NCBI GenBank assembly: GCA_003241685.1
Contig: QFPJ01000010.1
Coordinates: 17,915-81,914, forward strand
DNA length: 64,000 bases
Direction of reading: 5' to 3'
Source: Sphingopyxis macrogoltabida
GTDB lineage: Bacteria > Pseudomonadota > Alphaproteobacteria > Sphingomonadales > Sphingomonadaceae
The translations under genes and the position numbers were made by a program. This document shows, in pieces, positions 8,037-16,664 of the stretch (positions are counted from its first letter, which is position 1; each line of letters starts with the position of its first letter). The notes below the pieces were generated by a model. The model did not search any database, had not been told where the DNA came from, and saw only the letters and a list, made by a program, of their open reading frames with translations.

Positions 8037-8228
8037 ATGTCCAACACTGCACAAGGCGAACGATCGATAACCTCGGCGCTGCCCGCGATCGCTACGACCC
8101 GCGCCGCATTAAGCCGGTTGGTCGCGGCCGGGCTGCGGTGGCGGGACAATGGCTGGAGGTCGCTCGCCCGGCGCACGGGCCGCTTGTTTCCATCCGGTGC
8201 GCGCGCGATGATCGGCCCGCAACTATAA
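8037..8228 (+). CDS. Possible short basic protein ahead of PPOX gene
   Basis: A 63-codon frame starting at ATG 8037 with AGGTGAAG about 8 bases upstream as a plausible ribosome binding site. The product is arginine-rich and has no recognisable domain. It ends 21 bases before the PPOX-family gene, so it could be a real leader gene of an iron-regulated transcript or simply untranslated leader. Support is positional only. Confidence 0.4.
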   Translation: MSNTAQGERSITSALPAIATTRAALSRLVAAGLRWRDNGWRSLARRTGRLFPSGARAMIGPQL

Positions 8229-8249
8229 GCGCGCAAGGGAGATCGGATC

Positions 8250-9251
8250 ATGGCCGCAATCGACAGCATCGCCGCGCTGGAAGCCGTTGTCGGCAAAGCG
8301 CCGCCCGCCATCGACCTGAAGATCATCGACCATCTCGACGCCACCGCGCGCCGCTGGCTCGCCGCCGCGCCGCTGATGTTCGCCGGAATTGGCGACGGGG
8401 ACGGCATCGCCATGACGCTGGCCGGCGGCGCGCCGGGCTTCGCGGGCGGCGACGCCGCCTGCCTGTCGGTGCCGCTCGACCGGATCGACGCCCCCGAACG
8501 GCTGCGGCCCGGATCGGGCTTCGGTTCGCTGTTCCTGATCCCCGGCATCGGGGAAACGCTGCGGATCAACGGACGCGTGTCGGAAGCCGCCGACGGCTTC
8601 GCCCGTATTGCGGTGGAGGAATGCTATGTTCATTGCGCCAAGGCGCTCATCCGGTCGGATTTCTGGACGGCCGATCCGCAGGATGACGCCCCGACGACGC
8701 GCGACGCGTTCATCGCCGATGCCCGTTTCATGGCGCTGGCCACGATCGACCCGGCGGGCAAGGCCGACGTCAGCCCGAAGGGCGATCCCGCCGGGCGCAT
8801 GACGCGGATCGATAAGGGCGCGATCGTCTTTCCCGATCGCCCGGGCAACCGGCGCACCGACAGTTTCCGCAACATCATCGCCCAGCCGCGCGTGGGCGGG
8901 GCGTTGTTGATCCCTGGGTCGGCCCATGTCGCGACCTTCACCGGGACCGTTTCGCTGACCAGCGACGAAAGCGCGCGCGAGCCCTTTACCGTGCAGGGCA
9001 AGCGGCCGCTGCTTGCCGGGCGCATCGACGACCTTGACATCGCCATCGCGCCCAGCGCCGCGCTGACCCGCGCCGCGCTCTGGCCCGCGGCCGCGGCGCC
9101 CGACGACATTCGCCCGGCCAAGATGTTCGCCGAACATTTGCGGCTCAACAAGACCAAGGGGATCGGCGCGCGCATCGCCAGCGCCGTCGTGTCGATCCCC
9201 GGCTTCATGCAAAAGGGGCTCGCCAAGGATTATAAGGACAATCTCTACTGA
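8250..9251 (+). CDS. Pyridoxamine-5'-phosphate-oxidase-family (split-barrel flavin) protein
   Basis: The 333-residue protein has two halves. The second (about 145-333) carries FMALATIDPAGKADVSPKGD, then GAIVFPDRPGNRRTDSFRNI and QPRVGGALLIPG, the pattern of the MSMEG_1061-type FMN/F420-binding split barrel. The first (about 1-140) looks like a weaker barrel with VPLDRIDAPERLRPG and SLFLIPGIGETLRINGRV, so the protein may be an internal duplication. Related PPOX proteins include heme-degrading HugZ. A ribosome binding site AAGGGAG precedes ATG 8250. It lies downstream of the Fur-like site, which makes an iron or heme role plausible but unproven. Confidence 0.75.
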   Translation: MAAIDSIAALEAVVGKAPPAIDLKIIDHLDATARRWLAAAPLMFAGIGDGDGIAMTLAGGAPGFAGGDAACLSVPLDRIDAPERLRPGSGFGSLFLIPGIGETLRINGRVSEAADGFARIAVEECYVHCAKALIRSDFWTADPQDDAPTTRDAFIADARFMALATIDPAGKADVSPKGDPAGRMTRIDKGAIVFPDRPGNRRTDSFRNIIAQPRVGGALLIPGSAHVATFTGTVSLTSDESAREPFTVQGKRPLLAGRIDDLDIAIAPSAALTRAALWPAAAAPDDIRPAKMFAEHLRLNKTKGIGARIASAVVSIPGFMQKGLAKDYKDNLY

Positions 9252-9305
9252 ACTCCGCAACCGCCCTTTGCCATGTGAGCCGGGGCTTGCTATCCGCGCC
9301 GGACA

Positions 9306-11615
9306 ATGGCGACCAGCAACGACGACCTTCCCCCTTCCGACCCTCCTGAAACGCCGGGCCAGATCGACACCCCGTTCGACAGCGCGCTGTCCGAACGCTA
9401 CCTCGTCTATGCGCTGTCGACGATCACCGCGCGGTCGCTGCCCGACCTGCGCGACGGGCTGAAACCCGTTCACCGGCGCCTGCTGTGGGCGATGCGCGCG
9501 ATGCGGCTCGACCCGTCGCAGGGTTACAAGAAATCGGCGCGCGTCGTCGGCGACGTGATCGGCAAGTTCCACCCGCACGGCGACACCGCCGTCTATGACG
9601 CGATGGTCCGGCTGGCGCAGGATTTCTCGCTGCGCTACCCCCTCGTCGACGGTCAGGGCAATTTCGGCAACATCGACGGCGATAATGCCGCCGCCTATCG
9701 CTACACCGAAGCGCGGTTGACCCGCGTCGCGATCGATCTGATGCAGGGGCTCGACGAGGGCACGGTCGATTTCAAGCCGACCTATAATGGCGAGGATGAA
9801 GAGCCCGAAATCATGCCGGGCCTGTTCCCCAACCTGCTCGCCAATGGCGCGAGCGGGATTGCGGTCGGCATGGCGACGAACATTCCGCCGCACAATGCCG
9901 CCGAGGTGATCGACGCCGCGCTGGTGCTGATCGAAAATCCGAAGGCCGAACTCGGCGAATTGCTCACCCATGTCAAAGGCCCCGATTTCCCGACCGGCGG
10001 CGTGATCGTCGACAGCGCCGAAACCATTGCCCACGCCTATGAAACGGGCCGCGGCGGCTTTCGGGTGCGCGCGCGATTTTCGTTGGGCAAGCAAGCCGAC
10101 GGCGCGTGGGAAGAAACGGGGGTCGAAAAACAGGCCGGCGGCACCTGGCAACTCGTCATCAGCGAGATTCCCTATGGCGTCGCCAAGGGCAAGCTGATCG
10201 AACAGATCGCCCAGCTGATCGCCGACAAGAAGCTGCCGATCCTGGAAGATGTCCGCGACGAGAGCGCCGAGGATATTCGGATCGTGCTGGTGCCCAAGAG
10301 CCGCAACGTCGACCCCGATATTCTCAAGGAAAGCCTGTACCGGCTGACCGAACTGGAAAGCCGCTTCGCGCTCAATCTGAACGTCCTCGACGCGACCCGG
10401 ACGCCCAAGGTGATGGGGCTGCACCAGCTGCTGACCGAATGGCTGGACCACCAGATCGTCGTCCTCGTCCGCCGCGCCAAGCACCGGATCGCCAAGATAG
10501 ACGACCGCATGGAACTGGTCGCCGGCTATCTGATCGCTTTCCTGAACCTGGACCGCATCATCGAGATCATCCGGACCGAGGACGAGCCCAAGCCGGTGAT
10601 GATGGCGGAATTCCTGTTGACCGACCGTCAGGCCGAAGCGATCCTCAACATGCGCCTGCGATCCCTGCGCAAGCTGGAGGAAATGGAACTGAAGCGCGAA
10701 CAGGACGCGCTGGCCGCCGAGCGCGACGAGCTGGTCAAGCTGGTCGAAAGCCCGGCACGGCAGCGCACCCGGCTGAAGCGCGACCTGGCGGCACTGCGCG
10801 CGGTCTATGGCCCCGACACCGCGCTGGGCGCCCGCCGCACGACGCTGGCCGAAGCGGCGCCCGCGCGCGACATTCCGCTCGACGCGATGATCGAGAAGGA
10901 GCCGGTCACGGTGATCCTGTCGAAACGCGGCTGGATCCGCGCCCAGCGCGGTCATGTCGCGGCGGATCAATGGGGTGAATTCAAATTCAAGGAAGGCGAC
11001 GAGCTGGCCTTTGCCGCCCATGCGCAGACGACCGACAAGCTGCTGATCGCCGTCAGCGACGGGCGCTTCTATACCGTCGGCGCCGACAAGCTGCCCGGCG
11101 GGCGCGGTTTCGGCGAGCCGCTGCGCCTGATGGTCGATATCGATTCCGAGGCCCGGATCGTCGCGATGATGCCGGCGCGGGCGGATGGCCGCCTGCTGCT
11201 TGCCGCGACCAGCGGGCACGGCTTTGCGATCCAGATGGCGGACGCCGTCGCCGAGACGCGCAAGGGGCGCAACGTCGTCAACCTGAAGCCCAAGGCGCGG
11301 CTGAGCGTCGTCCGATCGATCGACCCCGCGCATGACAGCGTCGCGGTCGTGGGCGAGAACCGCAAGCTGGTGATCTTTCCGATCGCCGAAGTGCCGGTGA
11401 TGGCGCGCGGCCAGGGCGTGATGCTGCAACGTTACCGCGACGGCGGCCTGTCCGACGCGATCAGCTTCGCCTTTGCCGACGGACTGAGCTGGGCCATGGG
11501 CGGCGACAGCGGCCGGACCCGTACCGAAACCGACGTTGCACCGTGGCGCGTGGCGCGTGGCGCCGCCGGCCGGATGCCGCCAACAGGCTTTCCGCGCAAC
11601 AATCGTTTCAACTGA
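9306..11615 (+). CDS. parC: DNA topoisomerase IV subunit A
   Basis: The 769-residue protein begins its core at YLVYALSTITARSLPDLRDG and carries GKFHPHGDTAVYDAM and DGDNAAAYRYTEARLT, with Tyr133 the predicted DNA-cleaving residue. The winged-helix and coiled-coil segments follow, and the C-terminal beta-pinwheel (from about 510) has only loosely repeated blades without a canonical GyrA box, which favours ParC over GyrA. With ParE (encoded elsewhere) it decatenates replicated chromosomes. The quinolone-region positions are Thr94 and Asp98 (Ser80 and Glu84 in E. coli ParC). It is preceded by 54 bases without a clear terminator. Confidence 0.93.
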   Translation: MATSNDDLPPSDPPETPGQIDTPFDSALSERYLVYALSTITARSLPDLRDGLKPVHRRLLWAMRAMRLDPSQGYKKSARVVGDVIGKFHPHGDTAVYDAMVRLAQDFSLRYPLVDGQGNFGNIDGDNAAAYRYTEARLTRVAIDLMQGLDEGTVDFKPTYNGEDEEPEIMPGLFPNLLANGASGIAVGMATNIPPHNAAEVIDAALVLIENPKAELGELLTHVKGPDFPTGGVIVDSAETIAHAYETGRGGFRVRARFSLGKQADGAWEETGVEKQAGGTWQLVISEIPYGVAKGKLIEQIAQLIADKKLPILEDVRDESAEDIRIVLVPKSRNVDPDILKESLYRLTELESRFALNLNVLDATRTPKVMGLHQLLTEWLDHQIVVLVRRAKHRIAKIDDRMELVAGYLIAFLNLDRIIEIIRTEDEPKPVMMAEFLLTDRQAEAILNMRLRSLRKLEEMELKREQDALAAERDELVKLVESPARQRTRLKRDLAALRAVYGPDTALGARRTTLAEAAPARDIPLDAMIEKEPVTVILSKRGWIRAQRGHVAADQWGEFKFKEGDELAFAAHAQTTDKLLIAVSDGRFYTVGADKLPGGRGFGEPLRLMVDIDSEARIVAMMPARADGRLLLAATSGHGFAIQMADAVAETRKGRNVVNLKPKARLSVVRSIDPAHDSVAVVGENRKLVIFPIAEVPVMARGQGVMLQRYRDGGLSDAISFAFADGLSWAMGGDSGRTRTETDVAPWRVARGAAGRMPPTGFPRNNRFN

Positions 11616-11673
11616 ACGTATTTTTATGTTGCCGTAAATAGCTTGTTTACTCGCACCCCATAGGCTTCGGCCA

Positions 11674-13383
11674 ATGGGGAAAGGTCGCTTAAAACCCGTC
11701 ATTATGCCTATTGATAACACCGGCGAGGACCGGCCATCTCTGTTCGTCGGCTGGATCGACGCCCTGCCCGTGCCGGCGGCGCTGATCCGACCCATGCCGC
11801 GCGGCAATTTCCGGCTGCACGCCAGCAACGCCGCGTTCGACCGGCTCGACCTGTCGCCGACCGGCGTCGATGCCCCGCTGGAGCTGCGCCGCGCCATCGA
11901 ATCCGCCGCGCAGAAAAAGGCCGGGGGGTGTGAATTTTCCTGTCGTTTGGGCGAAGGCATCACCGCGCGCGACCTGCGCGGATCGATCGGCCCGCTGTCC
12001 GCCGATGTCGGCGACGACGACCTGTTCCTGCTGACCCTTATCGACCGCACGCAGGAAATGATGACCGAGCGCAATCTGCGCCGCGAACTGGTGTCGGACA
12101 GCCTGACCGCCCTGCCCAACCGCGCCGGTTTCGAAGAACTGATCGAACAGCGCACGCGCGACGAAGGGTCCGGCGACCACGCGATCCTGCTGCTCGACCT
12201 GGCCCGGTTCAGCCGCATCAACGAACATATCGGGCCGCTGGCCGGGGACGAACTGATTATCACGGTCGCGCGGCGGCTGAAATCGAGCCTGCGCAGCGGC
12301 GACATATTGGCGCGGACCGGCGGCGACGAATTCGCCATATCGTCGCGCATCGCGGGCGGCCGCGCCGATGTGCGCGAAATCGCCCGGCGCATCCGCGGCT
12401 GTTTCGACCATCCGTTCCGCATCGGCGATCTGAAGGTCAGCGTCGATTGCGCGCTGGGATGTGCGATCCAGCCGGCCGGCGACGCCGAGGTCGCCGACCA
12501 GATCCGTCATGCCCAGATCGCATTGAAGCGCGCGAAACAGACCGACCGGATCGAAATATACGAACCCGAAGCCGCGATGCTGTCGGACAATCGCTTCGGC
12601 CTGGAAACCGAGCTTCGCAACGCGATCGAGGACGACCGGCTGCATCTGGATTTCCAGCCGCTGGTCGAATTCGCCACCGGCAAGGTCGCGGGTTTCGAGG
12701 CGCTGGCGCGCTGGAACAACAGCCGCGGCCAAGCGGTGTCGCCGACCGAGTTCATCCCCGTTGCCGAAGATTCGGGCCTGATCGTCCCGCTCGGCCAATG
12801 GGCGATCGGCAAGGCGGCGGCGGTGCTGGCCGAATGGGACGCCCGCAATGACGGCGCCCCGGTCAAATGCTATTTTTCCGTCAATGTGTCGGCGATCCAG
12901 CTGCTGCGCGACGACGTCGGGGCTGTCGTCCGTCAGGCACTGGCCGACAATGCGATCGGGGGCGAACGGTTGATGATCGAGCTGACCGAAAGCGCGATCA
13001 TCGGCGATCCGGACCTGGCCCTGTCGGTGCTGTCCGAACTCAAATCGCTGAATGCCCGCGTCGCGATGGACGATTTCGGCACCGGCTATTCCAACCTCGC
13101 CTATCTTCAGCGCCTGCCGATCGACGTGCTGAAGATCGACCGCAGCTTCGTCGATCATATGGTCGAAGATCGCGACAAGGCGGCGATCGTGCGAACGATC
13201 CAGAGCCTGGCCGAAGCGATGGGGATGCGGACGACCGCCGAAGGCGTCGAAACCGCCGATCAGGCCCGGCTGCTGTCGGCGCTGGGCTGCGATTTCGGAC
13301 AGGGATTCCTGTTCGCGCGGCCGATGGGCGATGCGGCGGCGTTCGATTACTGGCGCCGGTCGCTGGCGCGGCCGATCTTCTGA
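11674..13383 (+). CDS. GGDEF-EAL cyclic-di-GMP cyclase/phosphodiesterase
   Basis: The 569-residue cytoplasmic protein has an N-terminal PAS-like region (20-130), a GGDEF domain (about 140-300) and an EAL domain (about 310-560). GGDEF is intact at 216-220, with an RxxD inhibitory site (RSGD, 207-210) five residues before it. The EAL side is also intact: EAL 342-344, ELTES near 437, DDFGTGYSN 466-474, KIDRSF near 487 and AEGVET near 522. Both activities are therefore possible and net output cannot be predicted. No membrane segment is seen. A second start at 11704 is possible. Its 3' end overlaps the convergent cca gene by 37 bases. Confidence 0.92.
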   Translation: MGKGRLKPVIMPIDNTGEDRPSLFVGWIDALPVPAALIRPMPRGNFRLHASNAAFDRLDLSPTGVDAPLELRRAIESAAQKKAGGCEFSCRLGEGITARDLRGSIGPLSADVGDDDLFLLTLIDRTQEMMTERNLRRELVSDSLTALPNRAGFEELIEQRTRDEGSGDHAILLLDLARFSRINEHIGPLAGDELIITVARRLKSSLRSGDILARTGGDEFAISSRIAGGRADVREIARRIRGCFDHPFRIGDLKVSVDCALGCAIQPAGDAEVADQIRHAQIALKRAKQTDRIEIYEPEAAMLSDNRFGLETELRNAIEDDRLHLDFQPLVEFATGKVAGFEALARWNNSRGQAVSPTEFIPVAEDSGLIVPLGQWAIGKAAAVLAEWDARNDGAPVKCYFSVNVSAIQLLRDDVGAVVRQALADNAIGGERLMIELTESAIIGDPDLALSVLSELKSLNARVAMDDFGTGYSNLAYLQRLPIDVLKIDRSFVDHMVEDRDKAAIVRTIQSLAEAMGMRTTAEGVETADQARLLSALGCDFGQGFLFARPMGDAAAFDYWRRSLARPIF

Positions 13384-14558
13384 TCGAGCAGTTCGGCAAC
13401 GCGGGCGGCGCCCGGAAAATCCTCCCCCACCCAGGCGGCCTCGACCGCCTTCAGCAATCGCGCGACTTCCGGCCCGGCGGTCACGCCGCGCGCGATGATG
13501 TCGGCGCCCCGGATCGGCAGCAACGGCACCGACCAGCCAGCAAGCGACTGCGATGCCGCCACCGCCGCATCGGGCGCCGCCGCCAGCAGATGGACGTCGC
13601 GGGCCGCATCGACGCCGATCGCATGGGCCAATTGCCTGGCCGGGGGCGGCGTGCTGCCGCGATGGCGCGCCAGGGCGGCCAGATAGGCGCGCTGCCGTTT
13701 CGACAGGCGCAACCGGCTGGCGACCTGTTCCGCGCTGTCCGCATCGGCGGGCAGCAGCGCGGCAAGGCGGCGCAGCCCGGCCGGAGGCGCAGCCGTTCGC
13801 GCCTCGTTGCCGAGCAGGCGGTCGAGAGTCGCGGCGAAACCCGGATCGAGTTCGGGCAGCAACACCGCAAACATGCCGTCGGCCGCCATCTGCATCGCGA
13901 CGGGCCGGGGGTCGGGCAGCGACAAAATCTTGGTCAATTCCTCGGCGACGCGCTCGCGCGACAGGCTTTTCAGCGACTGGCGCGCCGCGATGACGGCGGC
14001 ATGGCTGTCGGCGTCGAGTTCGCCGCGCCCGAACCGGGCGGCAAAGCGATAGAAGCGCAATATCCGCAGATGATCCTCCGCGATCCGGGTCGCCGCATCG
14101 CCGATGAAACGGATGCGTCCGGCATCCAGGTCTGCGAGCCCGCCGAACCAGTCGTCGACCGCGCCGCTGACGGGATCGGCATAGAGCGCGTTGATCGTGA
14201 AGTCGCGCCGCGCCGCATCCTCGCGCCAATCGTCCGCAAAGGCGATGGTCGCGCGCCGTCCATCGGTTTCCACGTCGCGACGCAGCGTCGTGATTTCGTG
14301 ACGGTCGCCGCTGGCGATGGCGGTCACGGTGCCGTGGGCGATGCCCGTCGGGATCACCTTGACGTCGGCGGCCTCCAGCCGCCGCGTCACCTCCTGCGGC
14401 ACCAGAGGGGTGGCAAGGTCGATGTCGCTGACCGGCAGGCCGAGCAGCGTATCGCGCACCGCGCCGCCGACGATCTTCACGCGCCCGCCGCCCAGCGCGG
14501 CGACGATGCGGCGCAGCCCCGGCCGGGCGCGCCAATCGGCGTCGGGAAGCCGCGTCAC
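13347..14558 (-). CDS. cca: CCA-adding enzyme / poly(A)-polymerase-family tRNA nucleotidyltransferase
   Basis: The 403-residue protein has KIVGGAVRDTLLG near 29-41, the catalytic DIDLAT near 46-51, RRDFTINALYADP near 112, and DHLRILRFYRFAARF near 160, the motifs of class II CCA-adding enzymes. It restores the 3' CCA end of tRNAs. The start is GTG at 14558, overlapping the TGA of the Nudix gene (GTGA), so the pair is coupled. At the 3' end it overlaps the convergent GGDEF-EAL gene by 37 bases, with both reading frames well conserved there. Confidence 0.92.
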   Translation of the reverse strand: MTRLPDADWRARPGLRRIVAALGGGRVKIVGGAVRDTLLGLPVSDIDLATPLVPQEVTRRLEAADVKVIPTGIAHGTVTAIASGDRHEITTLRRDVETDGRRATIAFADDWREDAARRDFTINALYADPVSGAVDDWFGGLADLDAGRIRFIGDAATRIAEDHLRILRFYRFAARFGRGELDADSHAAVIAARQSLKSLSRERVAEELTKILSLPDPRPVAMQMAADGMFAVLLPELDPGFAATLDRLLGNEARTAAPPAGLRRLAALLPADADSAEQVASRLRLSKRQRAYLAALARHRGSTPPPARQLAHAIGVDAARDVHLLAAAPDAAVAASQSLAGWSVPLLPIRGADIIARGVTAGPEVARLLKAVEAAWVGEDFPGAARVAELLDQKIGRASDRRQ

Positions 14559-15139
14559 CGATACCAGCCGGGCGGCAGGCGCCGCGCCAGATTGACGATG
14601 ATCCCGGCCGTCACGCCCCAGATCCGCCGCCCCTGCCAGTGCATGTCGTAATAGTGGCGATCCTGCCCCTGCCAATGGGCGTGCTGGCGGTCGTAATTGG
14701 CGGGGTCGAACAGGATGTCGAGCGGCACCTCGAACCAGTCCTCCACCTCATCCGGGTTGGGATCGAACGGCAGGTCGGGCGGAATCACGCCGAGCACGGG
14801 CGTGATGTGGTAGCCGCTGCCCGAGCGATAGGCGTCGGTCGTACCGGCAATCATCACGTCGCGGCGATTGAGGCCGATTTCCTCCTCCGCCTCGCGCAGC
14901 GCGGCATCGACGGCATCGCGGTCTTCGGGATCGATCTTGCCGCCCGGAAAGGCGACCTGCCCCGCATGGGCGCGCAGCCACTGCGGCCGCTGGGTCAGGA
15001 TGACGCCGGGATCGGGCCGGTCGGTGAAGGCGATCAGCACCGCCGCGTCGCGCAGCGTCGGCTGGCCGAGATAGGTTTCATCCTCGCCGGTGCCCGGCAG
15101 CAACATGCCGAGGGCGTCGTGCAGCTTGGCCGACAGCAT
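14555..15139 (-). CDS. Nudix hydrolase, CoA diphosphatase (NudL-like)
   Basis: The 194-residue protein has RAHAGQVAFPGGKID (56-70) followed by AALREAEEEIGL (79-90). The extended spacing between GG and REAEEE is the same as in E. coli NudL and peroxisomal NUDT7, which cleave coenzyme A and acyl-CoA to phosphopantetheine products. It is the middle gene of a DUF1285-Nudix-cca operon with 1- to 4-base overlaps on both sides. CoA diphosphatase activity is inferred from the HAGQVAFPGG block. Confidence 0.87.
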   Translation of the reverse strand: MLSAKLHDALGMLLPGTGEDETYLGQPTLRDAAVLIAFTDRPDPGVILTQRPQWLRAHAGQVAFPGGKIDPEDRDAVDAALREAEEEIGLNRRDVMIAGTTDAYRSGSGYHITPVLGVIPPDLPFDPNPDEVEDWFEVPLDILFDPANYDRQHAHWQGQDRHYYDMHWQGRRIWGVTAGIIVNLARRLPPGWYR

Positions 15140-15729
15140 CAGTCATCCACCAGCGGGAAACATGCGCCGTTCGACCAGATGGCGGGAACGCCGCCGCCCC
15201 GTGCATCGGCCAGCGCCCTGTCGACGATCTCGTAATACAGCGCGCGGTCGATCCGCGCCTCCAGCCCGTTGCCGATCGCACCGCGCACATGCAGTCGCGG
15301 ATCGGGATTGTCGGCATCGTCGCCGAAGCGCAGCGGATGATCGGGACCGGCCATGACAAGATCGTCGGTGTCGAGCCGGAAGACCAGCGTGCGCGCCGCG
15401 CCTTCGCCCTCGCTTTTCATCTCCACGGCGCGAAAGGGCGTGTCCTCGACCGCGATCGACAGTTTTTCGGCGGGGGTGACCAGGACATGGCTGCCGTCGG
15501 CTTCGCGCCGCAGGATCGTCGAAAAAAGCTTCACCATCGCCGGACGGTTGATCCGGCCGCCTTCGTGATACCAGCTGCCGTCGCGGCGGATTTCCATCGC
15601 GCTGTCGCCCGTCCGCTGCGGATGCCATTGTTCGACCGGCGGCAGCTTGCGCGCGGCGAGCAGCCTGGCCGTTTCGGCCAGCGAGAGCCGGGAAAAATCC
15701 GTGGGAAGCGAAGGCGCGGGGCTGACCAT
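15139..15729 (-). CDS. DUF1285 family protein
   Basis: The 196-residue protein contains MEIRRDGSWYHEGGRINRPA near 45-64, KLFSTILRREADG near 67, and EDTPFRAVEM near 95, matching the DUF1285 family whose function is not established. It is first in a three-gene operon with the Nudix hydrolase and cca; its TGA overlaps the ATG of the Nudix gene at 15139. No signal peptide or membrane segment is seen. Confidence 0.85.
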   Translation of the reverse strand: MVSPAPSLPTDFSRLSLAETARLLAARKLPPVEQWHPQRTGDSAMEIRRDGSWYHEGGRINRPAMVKLFSTILRREADGSHVLVTPAEKLSIAVEDTPFRAVEMKSEGEGAARTLVFRLDTDDLVMAGPDHPLRFGDDADNPDPRLHVRGAIGNGLEARIDRALYYEIVDRALADARGGGVPAIWSNGACFPLVDD

Positions 15730-15807
15730 CCACCCGACATAGGAATATGGGAGCGCAAGTAAAGCCGTCCCATGCCGGCAAGCCCGCGGCCCCCCGCCAT
15801 CGAGAGC

Positions 15808-15830
15808 CGCGGAAAACTGCGCAACTTCAC
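15808..15830 (+). repeat. Direct repeat, copy 1
   Basis: The segment containing GCGGAAAACTGCGCAACTTC recurs at 15934-15955 with one substitution (T to C) over 22 bases. Both lie in the gap upstream of the DUF1285 operon, in the same orientation, 126 bases apart. Confidence 0.75.
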
Positions 15831-15933
15831 TCTGAATTCGCTTTTCGCACGGGCGTCGGCGGGACGCGGGCCGCGCGGATCGCGGGTCGCGGCCGCAACG
15901 ACGACGGGCGGCAGCAGGACCGGCCGGGAAATG

Positions 15934-15955
15934 GCGGAAAACCGCGCAACTTCAC
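15934..15955 (+). repeat. Direct repeat, copy 2
   Basis: Second copy of the 22-base motif at 15808, reading GCGGAAAACCGCGCAACTTC and continuing with AC. It could be a regulator-binding pair or part of a dispersed intergenic repeat. Confidence 0.75.
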
Positions 15956-16054
15956 GCGCGAAACGCCATGCGGGAGGGGGGATGACCAGCATCCCCCGAC
16001 GCTATGTCAGCCGCACAATGTAGGACAGCGATTTTTCCGCCGGCCGGGTCCCGA

Positions 16055-16076
16055 CGCTAGGGTCCTGGCCCTAGCG
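16055..16076. repeat. Stop-codon palindrome, copy 1
   Basis: Perfect 8-bp arms CGCTAGGG (16055-16062) and CCCTAGCG (16069-16076) with a 6-base centre. The right arm contains the TAG stop of the minus-strand GNAT gene. On the minus strand it reads TAGGGCCAGGACCCTA, nearly the same as the sites at 21049 and 21761. Confidence 0.85.
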
Positions 16077-16574
16077 CGGCCCGATCGCCCCCGCTCCGTG
16101 CGGCAGGCCGTGCCCGTTGATCGCCCGCGCGAGCAGGCGCCGGCGCTCGAACGATCCGGGCAGATTCCATTCCCCCGTCGCATCGGCCGTGAAATCGAAG
16201 AAGCGGCCATAATATTCGGGATCGCCGATCATCATCAGCGCGCTGTCCGCCTGTGTTTCTGCCGCCGCGAGCATACGCGCCATCAGCGCCCGGCCATGCC
16301 CGCCGCGCTGAAGGTCGGGGCGAACCGCGACCGGCCCCACCATCACCAGCGGCGTTTCCGTGCCATCCACGCCATGATGCGCCACCGGCCAGCATTGGAT
16401 CGACCCGATCAGCGCACCGTCCCGAACCGCCGCGAAGCTGAGCGCGGGGACCCACGCCATGCCTTCGCGGATGCGATAGGCGGTTCGTCCAAAGCGATCC
16501 GCCCCGAATGCGTCGTCGAGCAGATGCTCGACCGCCTGCGGTTCGATATCGGACAGTGGAAGTAACTCGACCAA
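16071..16574 (-). CDS. GNAT-family N-acetyltransferase
   Basis: The 167-residue protein has the acetyl-CoA-binding core VGPVAVRPDLQRGGHGRALM near residues 79-98 and GDPEYYGRFFDF near 118, typical of the YhbS-like GNAT subgroup. The acceptor is unknown. The gene is divergent from folB, 90 bases apart. Its TAG stop is embedded in a 22-base palindrome. Confidence 0.85.
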   Translation of the reverse strand: MVELLPLSDIEPQAVEHLLDDAFGADRFGRTAYRIREGMAWVPALSFAAVRDGALIGSIQCWPVAHHGVDGTETPLVMVGPVAVRPDLQRGGHGRALMARMLAAAETQADSALMMIGDPEYYGRFFDFTADATGEWNLPGSFERRRLLARAINGHGLPHGAGAIGPR

Positions 16575-16664
16575 CGCGCACCCTTTCGCTAATGCGGCGG
16601 CGCTTTAGGGTGAGGGCACGGCAATGGAAAGCCGAATGTCACGCTCGTTCGACAGGATTTTCTT

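Larger units (their letters stand above)
15730..16070. other. Gene-free region with direct repeats and hairpins
   Basis: This 341-base stretch lies between the starts of the DUF1285 operon and the stop of the GNAT gene. It holds two copies of a 22-base motif (15808-15830 and 15934-15955), a perfect 8-bp hairpin GGGGGATG/CATCCCCC with a 5-base loop at 15977-15997, and part of the stop-codon palindrome at its right edge. Short open frames here have no recognisable product. Confidence 0.6.

Noticed and set aside
9306..11615. Quinolone-resistance substitution in ParC (Thr94, Asp98).
   Set aside because: These residues may simply be the normal state in sphingomonads; nothing in the sequence shows they are acquired changes.
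8223..12422. A 1399-codon open frame on the minus strand antisense to the PPOX, parC and GGDEF-EAL genes.
   Set aside because: It has low-complexity Arg/Ala/Gln/His-rich content and no motifs, and lies opposite well-conserved genes. It is a shadow of GC-rich codon use.
15747..16565. Long plus-strand frame across the gene-free region and antisense to the GNAT gene.
   Set aside because: No ribosome binding site or motif, Arg/Pro/His-rich, and antisense to a convincing gene for half of its length.
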